Both the position numbers and the translations under genes were made by a program. Below the pieces are notes generated by a model that ran no database searches, was not told the DNA's origin, and was given only the letters and a program-made list of their open reading frames with translations. Shown in pieces: positions 28,229 through 41,365 of a stretch of DNA of 64,000 bases; positions within the stretch are counted from its first letter, which is position 1; each line of letters opens with the position of its first letter. This stretch comes from Thamnaconus septentrionalis (taxonomy: Eukaryota; Chordata; Actinopteri; Tetraodontiformes; Monacanthidae), in the NCBI GenBank assembly GCA_009823395.1, contig CM020506.1:21658501-21722500 (forward strand). Reading direction: 5' to 3'.

Positions 28229-29215
28229 CTGCAGAAGATGTATTTGGGCATAACAGTGCATCGTGAGTCGTCTGCACGACTGACCTACAATAATCACTAC
28301 CAGGGATTTTATTCTGATTGGCTGAGCAGTAATAAAGTATAATAATATATAAGTAATGGTCGCTTGCAAGTTGTTGTTGTTGTTGTTGTTGTTGTTTTCC
28401 AAGACGGCCTGTAAGACCAGAACCGGAGGCCCACAGGCTGATTTGTTTTTGGCCAGACATCAGTCGAGGGTCGTGGATTTATAGGTTACAGCAGTGTCGG
28501 TGAACGTCTGCGTCTCCCTTTTTTTTTTTTTTTTCTCAAGATTGTGCGTCAGGACCGCACCATGGAGGAGATTGTGTTCCCAGTGCCCAACATCTGCGAG
28601 TTCCTGACGTCCGAGTCCAAGCTGCGAGTCTACTACACCACGGAGAGGGACGAGCAGGGCAGCAAGATCAACGACTTCTTCCTGAGGGCCGAGGACCTCT
28701 TCAACGAGATGAACTGGCAGAAGAAGCTCCGCGGTGAGGGGCAGGCGCAGGGTCTGTCGGGGGGGGAAAATACCCTTGTGAAATCCTCTAATCTCTAATA
28801 CTCTAATCTTCAAATACCTTCTTTAAAAAAAAGAAAGGAAAAAAAGGAGGTGCTTCAGCGACCACACTTTAAACAGGGTTTTCACACACTTGCACCTCAG
28901 TGGGCGGCTGACTCGGTTATTTTGTTGCTTGTGCTTTGAGTCCAGTAGTAGTATCGTGCTTGCATTTTTTTTTTTTTCTTTTCTAATAAAAAAAAATGTA
29001 CGCACCGTGGTTTCCTCGCAGTGGAAATGGAATGGAAACCTCGGCTTGGTTACGAGCTGCACTTCTTATGTGACACACTGGTGGCCTGTCCTGAGTGTCA
29101 TCTGACACCTGGACGACCAGCAGCCTGGACAGCAGCAGCACAAAAGGAGAAAAAATAGACGGAGACACTCGGGCACCCGCATCCGCACTTTGGACAGTGA
29201 AGCTAATGGCTTTAT

Positions 29216-29301
<86 letters not shown>

Positions 29302-31501
29302 GTGCACGCCTCTGTGTGTGCGTGTGTGTGTGTGTCTGTGTGCGTGTGTGTCTATGCGTGAAAGAACTTGTGTTTTGCATGTGCACGATTCCACTGTCTG
29401 AAAGCAGACAGGGGCTTTCCGCTGTTTGAACCGTGAACCATTTCTCCAGAAATCTTATGAATCACGACTTTGAGCGCAGTTGCTCACGCACGCACACACA
29501 CACACGCACGCACGCACACTCGGTCACACTCCTATTCCACGTAGAAGACACAAGTGCCCACACAAAGTTGCAGCTTAATCAAACAAGTGGCTGGATGAAG
29601 AAAAATCCCCACATCTGCGTCTCTGCTCGACAGCGGCGGAGGAAGTCGAGTTTCACCGGCACACGGAATCATGTGTGAAGGCCCTTTGAATTGACACACT
29701 TGAGACAACAACAAAGATTTTTTTTTTTGGAGGTGTTTTTCTTTTTTTTTTTTTTTGAAGTACACTTTCCCTTTTGTGCGCCTCAGACTGAAACCATTGT
29801 TACGCTTCTCATCCACTCCTTTCCAAGAAGAAAAGCTGAGTTTCTTTCACATGAGCTCAGAACATTCTCGAGTTTGAACCTCTGAAGATGTGAAGATCTG
29901 CACTTTTCTGCATCATTTAAAATCGAGGGCTTTTCCTTTAACCCCAAACCTCTTGGCTGATTGCAGACGCACACTGATGCTGATGCTGGTGCTGGTGCTG
30001 ATGCCAAGTGGCCTTGTGTCTCTCTCCTCCTCAGCCCAGCCGGTGCTGTACTGGTGCTCCAGAAACATCTCGGTGTGGAGCAACGTTTCCTTCAACCTGG
30101 CCGTCCTCATGAACCTGCTGGTGTGCTTCTTCTACCCGCTGGAGGGAGTGCATGGAGGTCAGTCGCTGACTGCCCGCCCACGATGCTAAGCCCAACAGAG
30201 TCGGCCGCTGGGGCCCATGTGACTTCCTTTCACTGACTTCGTGGTTTTCAACCTTTTCAGAGCCACGGCACTTTTTTATATTGAAATCCTATAGCACACC
30301 TCTAACCACAAATAGGAAATGACTCTTTTTAGGCTGATAATGACATTTTAATCTCTTAGTTTATTTATACTCACTCAGTGTGACACCTGGGCCTGTTTAG
30401 TTGCACACAAAGCTGATATCCTGCGAGGCATAGAGGGAGGAAAATAGGCTGACATCATTTTTAAAGCACTCCACAATGGAAGGTTATTAATTTTTTTTTA
30501 GACCAATGAAGTGAAATTGGAACATTTTCATGGCACACCTGACATTGTTTGACGGTACTCTGGTGTGCTGTGGCAACACCTCTCACTAAACCTCGCCTCA
30601 CCTCACCTCTTGCTGGAATTCACTCCTTTCAAGTGAGTTATTAGGTTTTCAGGACATGTATGTATGGGTAGTATGTCGTTAAGGTGATTATCAGTCAGTC
30701 TGGCGTGCAGAGGAGTGAGACGGTTTAGCTTTAAAAAGTCGGGACAAAAGACATTAAAAAGAAGCCCTTTGCAGTGACTCAGGCCGTGTTGGCCTGACTC
30801 ACTGCGCTGCCCTTTAAAGCCACAGCCAGTTTTGAGTATCTTTTTACCTTCGTGCCCCTCAGTGACGTAAATGATGTCGCTCCGACCACAACACACTTCT
30901 GACTCTCTCAGCCCTTCTGGGAGTGAGCTCTGACCCACTGATCTCCTTTCACTGCCACACTCTGATCTTCTGACTTGTAATCAGGTGACCAGGATTAGGG
31001 CCAGGATGTGAGGAGCCCCTTTACCTTTCTCTCTGAGAAACACACACACACACACACACACACACTCAGACAGACCGTGACCGTCTGTTTCAAAGCCGCC
31101 TCTCACATTTGACCACGGCGGCCTAAATGAAAACAGGCGTCCCCTGTATTATTTAGTAATGCCCCATAAAAGTCTGAACTGGCACAAGTGGGACGGAACC
31201 GTGCTCGACAGTCGGGTGGTTAATTAGAATCCAGGCATCTTCTTTTTGCGCATCAAACAAGGCTTTCTATTCAGCTGCCAAGCTACCCAGCGCTAATCCT
31301 GTTTGCTTTGACTCTTGAGTCGGTAAGTCTCTGAATCGCTGTTTGAAATTCACTTAAAGAGTGTATTGTTTGGAAAATTCGAATCCCTTTTCTGATTTTG
31401 GTTCAAAACATTGACAGTATAACCGTGTGTCGCGACTAGTTTTTCCTCTTTAATACAAAAAACTCAAAACAACAACAACAAAAATAAATAATAACAATAA
31501 C

Positions 31502-31559
<58 letters not shown>

Positions 31560-34500
31560 CAATGCGTTTTGACCTCTTGCTCGGTTTCAAATAGGCCCTT
31601 CGATGACATTTGCTCGTTCTCTCCGCTGCTCTCACTCAAACATTCTCACACCCTCAGTGTTTGCCCTTCCGCAGGCCTCCTCCCTCCATTGTGTGGCCTT
31701 TTAACATGAGGGTCAGATGTCAACGCAGTAGATTTGGGTCAGCCGCGCGCTTGGCTTGACTGGCGGCACCTCCGATGCTTCGGTCTCTGTCTGCGTCACC
31801 GTTGCTTTGTTAGTTCCACAGACGTTTGCCCCCTGTGCTCATCAGGTGGTGGGTGGAATGGGGGGTAGAAGTGCGTGCGGAAGCCCCCGTCTCCCTGTCT
31901 GCCACATCAGCGGAGCGTGCGCGCGTTTGCTCCCCCCCCGCCCCCCCAACTCGCTCCTCATGAATGTTTCAGCAGAGGTATTTTTAGAGACGGCGTGTTA
32001 TGTAAGTGGCACCTGTCATGTGATCTCCCCAGGGAGCAGGAGGGAGGGAGGGAGGGAGGGGATCGGAGGGAAGGGAGCGGAGGGAAAGAGACGGAGAGGC
32101 AAAATGGAGGCAGAGGAAGGACGGACGGACGGACGGACGGACGGACGGCTTCCCGCGGCCGCTCTGCTCCGTCACACCTTCAGCTCTCCCTTCAGTCCCG
32201 CTGCCCCATTTCTCTTTTTGAGGGTTGATGTGATATTTCTAAATTCACCCCCCACCTCCCCCGGCCCTTCGTTGTGCAGGAGCGGGGCGGAGCCGGCCTT
32301 GTTTTTAGCCTGAATGACACGTTACCACATGAAACTCCTGACGAGGGCACTAATCCTGGATTTACCCCGGGCTCAGGGGAAGCATCAGGCAGGCTCACAC
32401 CAGAGCTTAGCCCACACGCGCACGCGCGCACACAACCACACACACGCAAAAAGTATGTCACACAGTTTTGGCTGTTATGTAACAGGCTCGCTTTGAGTTC
32501 AAAGTCTCCCTGATGAAAGCCTGTGGCCTCGCCGAGAGGCGAAACTTTGCAGAATCCAATTAGAAACCTGTTGATCCTGTCGACGTCCTTTCAAGTGGCA
32601 AACTGCACCGTCATCTTCGCTGAACGACGCCGTCATAAATCACATGTGGCGTCAGGGGCCCCCTTCTTGTAATTGTGGGCCCCTGAAAATCTGTTTGGGT
32701 TGCCCTCCCGCGCACGTCGTATTTAGCGTAGATGTGTAATAACATATAATACAACAACATCCTCCTGGACCCCCATGACTGCTGGGCCCATAGAGTCTGA
32801 ACCCCACCCCCAAAAAAAAAAGTTTAAAAAAAAAAAAAAATTGCAAAAAAATTTACCATCCAACTGCTACCTGAATGGACATTAACACTTTTTCCGTTTC
32901 CTTGTTTGCGTCCGTATCTCCCCCAAATGCAGTGATGCTGGACCCCCACCTGTCTGCACTGCTGTGGATGGGAGTCTTTGCGACGCTCATCATCGTCATC
33001 ATCATGCCCCAGCCGCTCGGCGTGCGAGCGCTGGTCATCATCACCATCCTGCGGCTCATCTTCTCTGTGGGCCTGGAGCCCACCCTCTTCCTCCTGGGTG
33101 CCTTCAATGTGAGTAGGATGTTTGCAGCAGCGTCACTTGTTGATCAGATCAAGGAAACGAGCGGGTCCTTTTTCCATTGAAACCTGTGTAGTTGTTAATA
33201 CTTGGTAAAGACTTTTGAGCTGTTTGTGCTGAGATTGAGAGCCCTTACTTTGGATGTTGGGCTTGTTTTCAGCTGTGGTCTTCTCTGTGAGCTGTATGCA
33301 AGCAGGTTGGAACAGGCGGAGGAGAGTGTCAGGATGGAGAGCATCAAAGGGACAGCACATGTTAGATGTTTTGGAGTTAAAGTCAGACTGGACATAAACA
33401 GAAAGCCAGTGACTACAGTATATGTGCAGAAGGATGCTGAGGTAGGAAGTGGCAGGAGGTCCAGAAGACGATTATAGAGAATATAAAGGAGAAGGAGAAG
33501 AAGAAGATTTTTGAAAAACAAAAATCAGCAATTTAACAATTTAATTGCTTCTCTCATTTGCATTCATCATACCACATTACACAAGGCACAGCTATAAGAG
33601 GAAGAAGAAGTCAAGAGCTGTATAAAACATCTCAGGAGCTGAACAAATACACCCTCAGCTGACTAAATATGTTCCAGTTATTCTTTGCCCAACAAACTGT
33701 CAAACTCCTGGTACTTTCAATTGCGCCCACTGGAGCAGCTTCAGCTCCTCAGTTAGGCCACGCCCATGCTCGCACGTTGGGCTAGTGTCCAGTTTGTCCA
33801 GCGTGCTGCACCCCCCCCCCCCCCACCCCACCCCTGCCCTCCAGTCCGCCTGCCGGTGCCCACTGGCTGTGAAATGCGTCACCGGACCCCGCAGAATCTG
33901 ACAGCAACCAAAACAGATTTCCTTCGTGCGACTCACAATCGCACAAAGCCACTCAGTGAGTGGCAGTGCCACTTTGTCGCTGCCGCCTTTACCCTTTTCT
34001 TTCCTTTTACATAAGACGTGATAAATGAAAGATCTTGTTAGAGACCGGATATTAGATAAGGATCAAAACAAAAAAGGAAAAGGCACCGCAGTGACTCTGA
34101 AATGCAGTTTGCATACAGCTGGTGGGCAGTAAAAATGTCTGGCTGACTGTGTGTTGTATGCCAAATGTTGACAAAAGTGCGTTTCGTTGTCAGGGTTTCA
34201 TTATTGCTAACACTTGCTCGCACCAGCCGAAGGTTTCTTTCATCCCACCACCGTCCTGTCCCAACAGTAGTTTCACTTTCTCTATTCAAGTTTCTCTGTT
34301 CTGTCTTTCTATTCAAGCGGTTTGATTGTCACAGAACTTTATAAAAACATTTTCATTATTCCCTTATGAGCCACTAATAATAAGGCTGTTCATCTGCATT
34401 AAAATACATCAGTGTCCTCATTCTGACTGAAAAAAATAAAATAAGATTAAACATCTCACTGCTGTTGTCACATATTGATGTCTGACCCAGAGCCCTCAAC

Positions 34501-37500
34501 CAAGACCTTGTTGATTTTGTGCATGCAATATACTGATGAAGCCTTTTTTTCATTCATTCATTTTTCAGGTATGTAACAAAATCATCTTCCTGATCAGCTT
34601 TGTGGGGAATCGCGGAACCTTCACACGTGGCTACAAGGCCATGGTGATGGACTTTGAGTTCCTCTACCACCTCCTTTACCTCATCATCTGCAGCCTGGGA
34701 GTGTTTGTCCACGTCTTCTTCTACAGCCTGTTGGTGAGAGAGACACACGCACGCACACACACAACCTGTTTAGACAAGGTGAAGACGGCACAGATACATT
34801 GTCATCTTGTCCAAACAGGTCTGGAGTAGAAACACCATCATTCATTTCTTCTTATCTTTTTCACTGCTGGTCATTATTATTGGGAAAAAGGGTTTTGGAC
34901 ACCATTCATCTTTTTTACTCAGTCACAATTATTGTCATTAAATATTTGCCAGATGGTATGTTTTTGTGTTTCAAAATGTTTGGCTGCATCAGAGACACAC
35001 AAACAAATGGAAGTTGTTTATTCTTAATTAGACAAAATAAGAAAAACTAAATTCTTGTGGTTCTTGTACTCTTGCACTCTGGATGTGTTGCAAAGGGACG
35101 TCATCATCTTGGTTAAACATCCAGTTGTGAGCTGGACGGAACAGTACCCGTGAAGCATGTGGATAAATGTTTGTGCCTGCACTTGGAGACTAAAGACTGA
35201 TTCCTAGCGCAATAGAGTACATGACAAATGCATGAGGTGTCCAACCTTGTAGATTCAGATGTTACATTGGTCAGTGTATTACTCATAAAACCATTGGAAT
35301 GTCTACAAGGTGATCATGAGGCTCTATATGATATAGAATAGAGCCATCATAAGGATATTTTGGTCATTTTCCTTTCACAACATAAACTGGACTTACTTCA
35401 CTGTCAGCATCTTTCAATGTGTTCCTTCATAGAAGAAGCCGAATGACTTGTGTCAGTGTTTTCAAATCTGTCTGGGGTTCTGATCATTTTCAGTGTTATT
35501 TTTGCTTTAATTAACTCCTGTATTCTCAACACGTCCTTCTCACACTGCACGTAAAGGCGGCTGCATGCCTCATGCCTTTTGTTCTCTGCAGCTGTTCGAC
35601 CTGGTGTACAGGGAGGAGACGCTGCTGAATGTCATCAAGAGCGTGACGCGCAATGGACGCTCCATCGTGCTGACGGCCGTGCTGGCTCTCATCCTGGTCT
35701 ACCTGTTCTCCATCGTCGGCTACATTTTCTTTAAGGACGACTTCATCCTGGAGGTGGATCGAATCCCCAACTCCACTCTAAGTGAGGATGAATGCATTTC
35801 ACTCGTCCCTGACTTCAGCACTACTGATTTATAAAAAAAAAAAACAAAAAAAAACCTGACTCCACATTCTTGTTTTGTTTTAGAAAATGGAGGTAGTCTG
35901 GCCAGTGAGTTTCTCTCTGCAGGAATGTGTCAGGGAGGGATTAATGAGAACTGTACAACAGGAGTCACTCAGAAGGGTAAGTGGTATATCATTTTTTGAT
36001 TCAATTAGCATTTTAATGTGGTTTAACCAAAGCAACAAGGAATCAGTGTGCTTGTTAGCATGTTCTCATGCTTTCATTTCCATATCGCATATTTGATGTG
36101 TATCCAAAACACAGATCACGACACATCGCCCAGCCTTGTCCATCGTAGAGTTAAAAAAAAGAACATTGTGCCATGCAGTCCTCTCGCACATGACTCCACT
36201 CAATTTGTAAATGACCCTGTCACCTCCACATGAGGAAATTACAGCAATTGTGAAGCGTCTTAAATACCTACATGGAAAACTGAATTACCTTTGGCTCAGT
36301 TTTTAGTACCCCCACACATACAGTAGCTCAGTCAAAACAGAGAAGAGCCAGTTTCAAATCCCCCAGACAGAAAAACCAAAAACAATAAACACAGTGCCAG
36401 GGGGTCACATGATATTTCTCCTGACTGTGTTTGGTGTCTGTAAATTTGTAATCGATTAATTTAATATCTTCTCTTCTTGCTTGGTGACCCAGAAAACGTT
36501 ATCAGATGAAAATAATCATTGTGAGTAGTTCTTAACAGTCCAGCATGACTAAACGCAGTCAGACCGTGAGCCAAAACTTGTCAGCAAGGTTCTGCCTGAT
36601 ACGAAGCCTCTGCATCTAAGCCAAGGATGTTGGCCAACAAATAGGAGATGATACTTTTTTTTGAATACAGTGTGGCTATCAAATGTCTCCAAAAAAGACA
36701 TAGCAGCGTCCGTAATCCTATCTGTACTTTCAAAACAATAGATATGGAAGCCAGAGCGAGCACAAACAATCCAGAAACCCACAGTTTGTGGAATGCTGCT
36801 TATCAGAAGCCTTCAACCTCAGTACTGTAGAGCAAAATATAATGTTAATGTAAAATGTGTCAGACTGGACTCCATGTGCACTCATACTCATTCAAACTAC
36901 AAAGAATGAGTTACTTTGCAGTTTTAAAATATCAGCGCAATATTCAATTTTAAAAGGTTAACATTTTGATATTAAATATTTGGGTCTGGTTACCAAATTA
37001 CAGATACAGATACTACGAGGAGGCGGAAAGAATGGCTAAACCAGAACACACCTGGTGTCAGTCAAGACAAGTCATTCTAATCGGAGCCTTTTGAACCTGA
37101 GAGCTTCTTCATGGGTTCTGAGTTATATAAAGGGCAACCAGATTGCTACACTCTGCTGAAATAACACAGTTTCTCAGTTAGCCTTGAGTTATACATCACC
37201 CCCCGTGACCTCAGTTACTATCACTGATGATGTGTCCAAGAACGTGCATCACAAGATGTATTCAGCAATCATGTCATTGGAGACCAGGAATAGACTTAAT
37301 AGAGTGGTGACAGCTTGGAGAGACAACACGGAAAGACGACAACTGGGCCAGGAAGGGTCAACAACCCGACCTGCATCTTCCATGAGGAAGAACCCTAACT
37401 CGGCTATGAAAAGTCCTAAAGAAACATACCCCCAGGGGAGAATGAAAATGAGAGCTGCAAAATCCCACGGGGTCTGAAGATCCACGAGACCGAGATGTTT

Positions 37501-40496
37501 GGTGAATGTGCTGCTGGAGCAGGAAGGAACTGCCTCAGAGAGACACAGGAGGAACTGGGCCGGGATGAACCCCACAGAGCCCAGAACCTCCATGCTCAGG
37601 AAGCCCTAGCGCCACAATCAAAGTCGGGTTAAGTGACCTCCTGCCAGCAAAGCCATCGAGTGGAAGCAATTTGATCAGAATGTGGATGGTATCCTGGAAG
37701 CTACCATGAAGGGAGGGCCAGACAGAAAGCTCCAAACGATGGCAACCATGGTCATCAGCAATGCCACTGAAAGGTTTGGCTCAGTCGAGAAGCGAGCTGT
37801 CACAAACCAGTACTCCAAGAACCACAGGGCAGAAAAGATCTCACAGCTACGGCAGGAGCTTTGAGACCTGAAGAGGCAGTTCAAGGGGGCAAGCGAGAGG
37901 AGAAGCCAGGACTGGCAGAATTACGTGGGGTCCTTAGGAAGAAGCTGCTGACCCTCCGCTGAGCAGAGTGGCACAGGAGGTGGGCAAGGGAGAAAGCCAA
38001 AAGACGTGCTGTCTTCCTAGCAAACCCCTTTGGGTTCACCAAACAGCTGCCAGGCCAGACACCTACAGTGATGCAGCCCGGAATGAGGACCTAGGCAAAT
38101 GCAGAAATCTGATCAGTCCGTCTGCGCCAGCCACAGACTTTATCACCAAAGTAGCCCAGTTGGGTTGGAAGGACATCCAAACGGTTGTCAAGGCTGCCAG
38201 AAACAACTCAGCACCTGGACCCAATGACATACCTAACCTTTTATACAAAAGGTGCCCCAAACTCCTTGAACACAGTGGAGTGGTGACACAATTGATCAGA
38301 GAGGGTCGAGAGGGAGGAGAAGTTGGCTGTACTATGGCTAGACCTAGCCAATGCGTATGGCTCCATACCCCACAAGCTAGTGGTGACACTGGAGAGGCAC
38401 CATGTCCCAGGCAACATCAAAGTCCTCATTATTAAAACAACTTTAATCTGAGGTTCAAATCCGGCACAGTTACACCTGAGCTGCACCGACTGGAGAAAGG
38501 GATCATCACTGGATGTACCATTTCAGTGATGCTCTTTCCCTTGGCCATGAGCATGTTGGTCAAATCTGCTGCGCCGGAGTGCAGAGGCCCCAAAACCAAG
38601 TCCGGAATCTGCCAGCCTCTCATTAGAGAAATTATGGATGTTCAGATAGTAAGAACTCAGGTCCCAGGATGCTGATGGATCCTCCAGGGTTTGGAGAGGT
38701 TAAACATCTGGGCTCAAATGCGTTTCAAGCTAGAATAATCCGGGTCTTCAGTCCTGAAGAGAGGGAAGGTGATGGACCGGTTCCACTTCTCCAACAGCTT
38801 CTTCAACAGCTGCCTTCGACGATGGTTGGATTTACCCAGAAGTCTTAGCAGCATCGCCCTTTTTCTCCAGTACAGGAAATCCAAGGACCCAAAAGTATCC
38901 CAAGCTGGCATTGAGGTGAGGACTGGCAGAAAGTGAAGGGCACAGGGGGCTGTGGACCAGGCAGAATCCCAGCTGCGTCACAGAGAACTCATGGGATCTG
39001 TGTCAACCGGCCGTGCAAGACTGGGGTCTGTTCCAGCAACCCACTACAACAAACTGAAGGGCAAGGACCTGGTCCAACATGAAGTGAGGGCTGGGGTCGA
39101 AAAGCAGCGTGCAAGCCAGTGGCTGGGGTTGAGGCAACATGGTGCGTGGTCCAGATGGGAAGAAGCCATGGACGGAAGAATTACATGGCCAGAGTTATGG
39201 AGGGCTGGGTTATGATGTCCTGACCATCCTGTCGAACCTCTTCTGTTGGGGCTAGGTTGAAACCCCAACATGTCCCTTGTGGCAAGGAAGAGGAACTTTG
39301 GAACACATCCTCAGCAGCTGTCCCAAAGCGCTCGGAGATGACCGCTATCGCTGGTGCCATGCCTGGGTACTGAAGGTAGTTGCTGAGTCCATCAACACTG
39401 TTATCGACTAGAGCAGGCACTTAGAACCACCAAGATGCGAAATCGCATTCGTACGAGCGGGAGAACAACCTCCGCCCTGACCGAAAGCCCAGACAGTCCT
39501 CTTGGGAACAGCAAAGGACTGACACCTATAAGGGTGAACCTGGGAAAGTGACTAAAATTCCCTGAAGACATTGTGGAAACCGGCCTTAGAACAGACATCG
39601 TCCTGCTCTCAGAGACATCCAAGCAGGTCGTCTTGTTGGAGCTAACAGTGCTCTGGGAGGAGAGAATGGAGGAAGCCAATGAGAGGAAGAGAGAGAAATA
39701 TGAAGAGCTGGTGGAGGAGTTCCGCAGACGGGGGTGTCACACGTGATGCTTGCCCGTTGAGGTCGGGGTTAGGGGCTTTGCAGGAAAGTCAATCTGCAAG
39801 GCCTTCAGCCTCCTGGGCATCACAAGGCGCACAAGAGAAGAGTCGTCTGTATAGCTTCAGAGGCTGCTGGGAAAGCCTCATGATGGCTGTGGATCCAGAG
39901 GGACAAGCAGCGAGCGCTTCTTGGACACCTGGCGGGAAATGATCATTTCCGGTTGGGTCGCCTGGGTGAGGGGGTCTAAAGTTGAAAGACCCAAAACCCC
40001 CCGTGATCCTAGGTACTATCACTGATGATGTGTCCAAGAAACTGCATCACAAGATGTATGCAACAATCATTAATAACAGTACTGATCTATGTGAAGACAG
40101 TGATCATGTTAATAAGTGCTCAATAATTATCAACAATGACTCAACAAGGTTGGATAAAACTGAATTTTAGACGCAGCTCAACAAGTTGTGCTATTTTTAG
40201 AACAGGCCTGCGGGGGCGTGCGGTCCTTGATAGAGAAGCAATATGGTGCACGCGGCCACCATGTTAATGGCCCCTGCTCTCAAGGAGTTTTTTATTTTTA
40301 TTTTGTTCTCTGTTTTTCAGATGCTGAAGATTCAGGCGGGGACGACAAGGACGGCGGCAGCGACAAGGAGCGAACGTGCGACTCTCTGCTGATGTGCATC
40401 GTCACCGTGCTGAGTCACGGCCTGAGGAGCGGCGGAGGAGTCGGAGACGTTCTGCGGAAGCCCTCCAAAGAGGTGCGTGCACAATCTGATTAGCCA

Positions 40497-40553
<57 letters not shown>

Positions 40554-41321
40554 AAGCAGCTGCAAAACGCTGGGTCATGTCAGTTGGCGTTGAGCCCATC
40601 ATGCTCTGAACTTTTTTTTTTCCTCAAATTGTTCTTTTTGTTATTTCCTTCGAAGACTCAGAGGTTTTAGAGTTTTCTTTCTGCACAGATGCGCAACCTC
40701 TGCTTTGCGTTAACGCTTAAGAATAGATTTCCACAGAATTTGCACTCGACCGCCGATGATGTCAAAGAGGATGTGACTCTCGGTGAGAGCAGATGAGTTT
40801 CTCTCATGCGTGCCTGTGTGTCTGTGTTCACTCGAAATAAATGTACGCCCTAAATGAGTGGGCGTGCGTGCGTGCATGCGACTGTGTTGCACCACTGACC
40901 TGGTGACCACTGCTGGGTGTTTCCCTGCTGCTCAGTGCACTCGGCCTGCAACTGTAAAGGAACAAAAGTTAACAAATATCTGACACTCAATAGTAAATAC
41001 TTACCCTCTATGTTCCGTTGAGTTCTTTACTCTTTATTCAGAGCCCTATTAGCTTCCACAGCTGTGGTCTCTAATCTTAATGGCGACATAAAATAAAAAC
41101 ATTACACAAATCTATCAACACATTTTTTAAAACAGGCCTAAAAACCCTTTTATTCCAAAATGCCTATGATTGATGACTCTTTTTTTTTTTATCCTTTATC
41201 CCAGATTTGTATTTTAACCTTAATTATTGTTTTATGCTTGTTAACTGCTTTTAATTCATTCTCATTACTGTTGTAGCACTTTGAGATTTTCTTGTCAAAA
41301 TATAAAGTGTTATAAATAAAC

Positions 41322-41365
<44 letters not shown>

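Larger units (their letters stand above)
28734..34568 (+). other. itpr1: itpr1 introns flanking TM1-TM3 exons
   Basis: Apart from exons 30035-30157 and 32933-33108, this stretch holds a (GT)40 tract, a Charlie-like fragment (30241), an AAT repeat, a GC-rich island (31740-32290), D-boxes at 31998, 32475 and 34007, and poly-C near 33812. No other gene seen. Confidence 0.8.
37000..40090 (+). mobile_element. Decayed non-LTR retrotransposon with RLE-type endonuclease
   Basis: Broken frames give reverse-transcriptase motifs: [20 protein letters not shown] (about 38200), [16 protein letters not shown] (about 38331, carrying the motif A Asp) and [19 protein letters not shown] (about 38478). Further on are [16 protein letters not shown] and [20 protein letters not shown] (from about 39607), the restriction-like endonuclease region. 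Frameshifts, stops and a missing YADD show it is dead. The order RT then RLE places it near R2/R4-type elements. The clade is uncertain. It lies in the intron before the pore exon of itpr1. Confidence 0.8.
35977..40320 (+). other. itpr1: itpr1 intron with retroelement
   Basis: From about 37000 to 40090 it is a dead retrotransposon. The part 35977-37000 shows nothing recognised. Confidence 0.85.

Noticed and set aside
31756..32313. 185-residue open frame in a GC-rich intronic island
   Set aside because: Contains translated GGAC and GGGA repeats and no conserved sequence. More likely regulatory or neutral.
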